This document shows positions 59,572-64,000 of a DNA stretch of 64,000 nt, piece by piece (the stretch's first letter is position 1; every line of letters starts with the position of its first letter). Under the pieces are notes generated by a model, which had not been told where the DNA came from, made no database searches, and saw only the letters and a program-made list of their open reading frames with translations. Both the position numbers and the translations under genes were made by a program. The stretch comes from Aulostomus chinensis (taxonomy: Eukaryota; Chordata; Actinopteri; Syngnathiformes; Aulostomidae): the NCBI GenBank assembly GCA_037954235.1, contig JBBMOA010000017.1, positions 1,911,001-1,975,000 of the forward strand, given 5' to 3'.

Positions 59572-59619
59572 TGTGTGTGTGTGTGTGTGTGTGAGAGTGT
59601 GTGTGAGAGAGAGAGAGAG
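59572..59619. repeat. (GT)n(GA)n compound microsatellite
   Basis: A GT run passes into GTGAGA and GA repeats. Confidence 0.95.
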
Positions 59620-60772
59620 CTATATAGGTGCCCAGGCTTGTCCCTATCTAGCACATTGGACTGATCATAGAAGCAGACGAAGCCCAGGTTGAGGAGCTCA
59701 TATTTTAAGTCCACTGTGGTGTCCTGGGTTGCTGGTGTAGATGCACAGGGCAAGCGCGCCTGGCCGTGGTGGAGGTGTGTGCTGTGGAGCTGGCGGTGAC
59801 CCGGTGGAGCCATCAACATCAGGCTCATGGCTCTGCTGCAGCAGCAGGGATGTTGTTTGACTCCTCACATCTGTGTTTCAAGTGCACCAAAGAGGAAAGA
59901 CGAAGAAGAAAAAAATAGGTCAGCTCTTCCTGCATTTGTCTCTGTTTCTGCCTTTTCCTTGGATTGTGCGTTTTGTTTTCTTCTTGTTTGGCCTCTTAAG
60001 TGAGGTTGAGTCCTTTGAAGGAAGTGGACCAGTGAGCTCTAACCTGCCAGCGTCCCTGAGGGTGTTATCAGCTTATCTCACACGCTTCTCGCTGCAGCCC
60101 CGCGTTTCCTCTGGCTGTTTGTGTTGATGTTGGTAGCAAGTAGATTCTTCGCCGTTCCTGACAGTGACTTTCAGCTCTGGGTCAGTAGCATCAGCAGGAT
60201 TAGCATTTTGGCATCTTACAGTTTTCCTTCCACTGAGGTAATAATCCCGCGGCTCTGATGATTGGTCGTTTCATAACTCGCAGAAGCGCTGCTGCGAGGT
60301 GGACACACACATCTGTGTGTTGTTACACACTCTGCCAAGCTTCAAACAGTTCTTTTTTCAGTTCTGTGGAATGTGACAGGTAGTATAAAGGGTTTTCCTG
60401 AGAAAACGACACCAGGTTTCACTCTTCCTGCGACTCCGCTCAGGTGTGACAGTGTGAGATAACCGGAGACATTCCTGCTACGAAGGCTGCTCTCAGCAAA
60501 CACATCCAGACACAAGATCCGCTAAACCAAACAACAGGCCTCGCTGAGGGCTCGTTATAATTGCAGCTCCTTCTCAAACCCTCTGCTTTAAGGTTTTCGC
60601 TCTATTTCCAGCATACGTAATGGTCGGGTTGGTGTTTCGGCGGTGTGTTGCACTGCGATTGCTAGTTTTGTGGAATTACTCATGCAGAGTCCAGGCCTGA
60701 AAGCTGGGCGGGGAGCGAAGGGAGCGACTGCTGACTCTGTTCTAACATGTCTGGCAGTGCTGGCGGTTTGAG

Positions 60773-60818
60773 GTGTGTGTGTGTGTGTGTGCGTGTGTGT
60801 TTGCATGTGTGTGTTTGT
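60773..60818. repeat. (GT)n microsatellite, interrupted
   Basis: GT run with GC, TTTGCAT and TTT interruptions. Confidence 0.9.
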
Positions 60819-60956
60819 GCTCTCACTCTTCAGTGGAAGCCACATGGAGGCCAGCTGTTTTGAATGTTGAAGTAATAAGTTTTCCGTTAAGGTAGCTGAG
60901 TTTACTGAGGATTCACTGAGTATTAAACTTTCCTGCTGTGTTTGCAGCTGTGTTTG

Positions 60957-61030
60957 TGTGTTTGTGTGTTTGTCGCGTGATTGTTGCGTGATTGTTGCGT
61001 GCTTGTTGCGTGTTTGTTGCGTGTTTGTTG
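60957..61030. repeat. 11-bp minisatellite
   Basis: Units of GATTGTTGCGT / GTTTGTTGCGT in five to six copies with substitutions at the first three positions. Confidence 0.9.
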
Positions 61031-61727
61031 CGGTGTTGTCGACTTTCTACCTCTAACGTCTGTTCATTCATTCATCTGACCTGAAATGGGAGCAGGAGAA
61101 GGTGGTTCCCTCAAGAACCACACACCCCCACAGCTCTGAATCCTCCATCTTCAGACCTGTACTTTTGTACCTTGGTAACAACATTAAGAGGTGTTTAGTC
61201 GTTCATCTCCAAAGGAATGCGATGGATTTAACAGCTGAACAAGCAGCGCTGAGCTCCTCCTATCAAAGCAGCGCTGACCAGGTGGAGAACAGTCTAGAAT
61301 GTTCAGTTGGATCTGAGCTTCTTCTGCACCAGCAGCAGGACTCGTGAGAAGTGTTAAAAAGTTAGCAGTAAAAGTGATTGATTCAGTTGTAGTCTTATTC
61401 CGGGAGTTGCTGCATGTCTGTTCCTGCATCTGAGTCGAGTTCACCACTGTACAGAGAGATTATTCACTATATTATGACATTATTGTTACTGTACATTCTT
61501 CAAGGATGAGCCTGCAGTCGACGTAAGAAGGCCGAGCCGTGGGCAAATGGAGGAATTGGCCGAAATATGCACATCTGTGTCTTTGAAAGCTGTGATTGGT
61601 ACACAGGACATTGTAATTCTTGCCATTATTCACTGGCACCTGGGAATAAAAAAATGAAGTCACTTTTAACACATTTCCCTGCCAGTTTGACACGCTTGCT
61701 TCATCTGCTACGCAAATCTGCTCAAGT

Positions 61728-61728
<1 letters not shown>

Positions 61729-61782
<54 letters not shown>
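61729..61782. repeat. (GT)n microsatellite, left flank of SINE
   Basis: About 54 bp of pure GT ending directly at the SINE. Confidence 0.97.
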
Positions 61783-61785
<3 letters not shown>

Positions 61786-62052
61786 CGGTAAATGGACTCA
61801 GTTTTATTCAGCGCTTTTCTACCTTAGCGGCACTCAAAGCTCTTTACAGTGTCGTCTCATTCACCCGTTCACACACACACTCACACATTGATGGTGGAGC
61901 TACCATGCAAGGCGCCAACCTGCTCATCAGGACCAATCATGGGTTCAGTATCTTGCTCAAGGACACTTGGACATGGTCACCGGGGTCGAGGATCGAACCA
62001 GCGACCCTTTGGTTGCTAGACGGCCACTCCACCCCTGAGCCATGCCGCCCAC
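61783..62052 (-). mobile_element. SINE family B, tRNA-headed, minus orientation
   Basis: On the minus strand the element opens with GGGCGGCATGGCTCAGGGGT (A-box TGGCTCAGGGG) and has B-box GGTTCGATCC (plus 61990-61999), the spacing of a tRNA promoter. The body runs through GTCCTTGAGCAAGATACTG to a 3' end reading TAGAAAAGCGCTGAATAAAA, the signature of a common teleost SINE-like repeat. It is flanked on both sides by GT runs. Confidence 0.8.
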
Positions 62053-62077
62053 GTGTGTGTGTGTGTGTGTGTGTGTG
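62053..62077. repeat. (GT)n microsatellite, right flank of SINE
   Basis: 25 bp of GT directly after the SINE head. Confidence 0.95.
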
Positions 62078-62168
62078 AGCTTGTGAGATTCCTTGAAAAG
62101 AAGGTGAAACTTTTTATTCAGAAAATGTGAGTGTGTATCCGTGCCAGCCAGAGGGCTAGTGTGGAACT

Positions 62169-62200
62169 GTGTGTGTGTGTGTGTGTGGGGGGGGGGGGGG
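62169..62200. repeat. (GT)n followed by G homopolymer (14)
   Basis: GT run of about 19 bp passing into fourteen G. Confidence 0.95.
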
Positions 62201-62361
62201 TGTCCAAGCATTTGTTCCCTGTTCACAACGACCTGCCGCGTTCAAGGAGTCACAACAGCTTTCCTCACTGTCAGCAGGCGGTTTACCGGTTGCTGTTATT
62301 TGTGGTGTATCAACGACGGTTGAGGGGCCTGTGGGGAGAGTTTCCTCAGGAGGGCCGGCTG

Positions 62362-62812
62362 CATCCAGCCTTCCTTCCATCCAGCCTTCCTTCCATCCAG
62401 CCTTCCTTCCATCCAGCCTTCCTTCCATCCTTCCATCCATCCTTCCATCCATCCTTCCTCCCATCCTTCCATCCAGCCTTCCTTCCATCCTTCCATCCAG
62501 CCTTCCTTCCATCCTTCCTTCCATCCAGCCTTCCTCCCATCCTTCCATCCAGCCTTCCTTCCATCCTTCCATCCAGCCTTCCTTCCATCCTTCCATCCAG
62601 CCTTCCTTCCATCCAGCCTTCCTTCCATCCTTCCATCCAGCCTTCCTCCCATCCTTCCATCCAGCCATCCTTCCTTCCATCCTTCCAGCCATCCTTCCTT
62701 CCATCCTTCCATCCAGCCTTCCTTCCATCCTTCCATCCAGCCTTCCTTCCATCCTTCCTTCCATCCTTCCTTCCATCCTTCCATCCAGCCTTCCTTCCTT
62801 CCATGCATGCAT
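62362..62812. repeat. CCTT/CATC/CAGC tetranucleotide minisatellite
   Basis: About 450 bp of four-base units CCTT, CATC and CAGC arranged in 16-bp (CATCCAGCCTTCCTTC) and 24-bp blocks. Twelve-base super-periodicity keeps all frames open, so the Pro/Ser-rich plus frames (up to 250 codons) and Lys/Gly/Trp-rich minus frames (up to 223 codons) are artefacts, despite being the longest in the window. Confidence 0.97.
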
Positions 62813-64000
62813 CCGCTCACTCCTCAACTTTTCTCGGAGGGTGTTGTAGCAGTGTTACAGCAGCATGCTGTGTGCAGGCCTGACCTTCAGCACTTAATGA
62901 GTGTGACATTCGATCAAGGACAGCCAGGCTTTTATAAATCATGGGTCTGTGAGCAGGGGTGACTCTATTTTCAGTCTCTGTCTCAGTTGTGGGTAAATTG
63001 CATAATTCAGATGGGTCGATTTACAATAAATCATTGAAATTCAGGCTCAGACTAGCTTGACTCACAGCCACGACCAGAGACTTTAGCCTCCCTGCTAGCC
63101 GTGTGAACACAGGGAGGAATTATGACAGTCAACAAACAAATATCTGATAGATGACGGTACAGGCAGAGGATCATGGGAATCGAGGTCTGAAATAGTGCAG
63201 CGTGTTTCCCCGCCGTGAGCTTAGGCTTAACGGCTAAAAACACACATGGAAGTATTGAGAGGGAGAAGCTGAGTGCCTGGGACTCCTGTAGTATCAGTGC
63301 CACTGCTTCCTTCTGTTGACATGCTGGCAGACGAAGACTGACACATAAACGCAGGTCACATTAGTTTTATTTACTCGGAACAATACACACCCTCCCGCCA
63401 GAGTTACGACCAGGCAGCCAGAAATAGATGTTTATACGAGGCAGACTGAGGAGCTCTGGGTGGACGAGCCTGTCACCCACTAACATGCTTTTTCCTGTTT
63501 ATTTTGTGACACTCGGCTCCTCCTCTCAGCGTAGCGGCGGGCTTAGCTGAGGGAAGCAGACGTTTGGCTGTCGAGCCTCACTGTCAAGGCTAATGCCATC
63601 TTGTGACCAATGTGATTTAGAGAGACTCGTCAGCTCAGCAACATTTCTCTTCAGCTGAATAAACACGTCTCTTGGCTGGGAACTGAGGAGAAAAGTGACC
63701 TGCTCAGACGCAGTCCGCGCTGGCGCTCGCTCTACAAGTCGTGCCCTTTGAGAGGGAGGCCGGCAGACGTGTGGCAGGTCTTCCTGATGGCCGGAACCAC
63801 CGTGGATTGGCTTTGTCTTTCGCTTCTGATGCAAAGCCAACATGTGGACGTTTCAGCCCCAACACGCGTGCCGCTTGAAGAAAATCCCAGCATCCGTCAA
63901 GCACGTCATCGAGGCAGCATTTTGTCGCGTCCTTTCCTTGTTCACTTGGCTGGGTTCTACCGCGCTGCGGTTGGCGATGTGTTGAGTGTTTGCAATGAAA
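62813..64000. other. Non-coding right edge
   Basis: No gene or repeat recognised. Short minus frames near 63052-63303 and 63526-63904 have no domain. Confidence 0.45.

Larger units (their letters stand above)
58591..61728. other. Non-coding stretch with microsatellites
   Basis: It contains CA/GT runs at 58769-58794, 58971-59020, 59572-59619 (GT then GA) and 60773-60818, and an 11-bp repeat at 60957-61030. A short frame at 61102-61347 (+) is unremarkable. No gene supported. Confidence 0.5.

Noticed and set aside
61990..62052. tRNA gene on the minus strand
   Set aside because: A and B boxes are present but continue into a SINE body with no acceptor stem closure, so this is a SINE head and not a tRNA gene.
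62131..62883. 250-codon plus frame and 223-codon minus frame, the longest in the window
   Set aside because: Both are translations of CCTT/CATC tetranucleotide repeats. All frames and both strands are open for the same reason.

Overview
The window looks like nuclear DNA of a teleost fish. Three lines of evidence support this. A compact vertebrate-type gene (tmx1, 8 exons in 2.85 kb) has canonical GT..AG introns. Long (CA)n/(GT)n microsatellites are dense. Several dispersed repeats resemble common teleost families: tRNA-derived SINEs, two of them with a GGAT-type tail, and hAT-like DNA transposons. There is also an interstitial TTAGGG-type block. Nothing prokaryotic, viral or plasmid-like was seen. 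I see no CRISPR array, rRNA gene or canonical tRNA gene.

Layout. Positions 1-4955 are one long minisatellite/satellite array whose ~21-bp monomer is itself a hyphenated inverted repeat. It runs off the left edge. After about 3 kb of non-coding DNA with microsatellites comes the only gene I can assign with confidence, tmx1 (8810-11662, + strand), encoding a thioredoxin-related transmembrane protein of the ER. Its proximal upstream sequence has a perfect CRE/ATF site, an ETS-type site and a 19-codon uORF. Possible exons of unidentified genes lie just before it (8119-8311) and just after it (11838-12294). Two polyadenylation signals (13043 and 13389) mark the probable 3' end of the transcription unit(s).

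From 13.4 kb rightwards the window is gene-poor and rich in repeats. A hAT-like element (15706-17703) is interrupted by a second hAT-like element carrying a decayed BED zinc-finger relic. A 573-bp MITE with 21-bp terminal inverted repeats lies at 19551-20123. Three copies of one SINE family lie at 20517, 41193 and 52521, with a related SINE at 32264 and a second family in minus orientation at 28525 and 61783. A 404-bp telomere-like block lies at 25534. Other repeats are a 95-bp polypurine minisatellite (33964), a perfect-period 16-bp minisatellite (58447) and a CCTT/CATC tetranucleotide block (62362). A CpG-dense stretch with several strong splice-donor matches (about 56750-57720) looks like the promoter and first exon of a gene continuing to the right, but no protein could be read from it.

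The many apparent open frames in the tandem repeats are by-products of repeat periods divisible by three, or returning to frame after three copies. They are not annotated as genes. I found no convincing new multi-gene system. The most interesting points are the palindromic satellite, the loss of the two juxtamembrane cysteines in this tmx1, the tmx1 upstream region, the nested transposons and the interstitial telomeric block.
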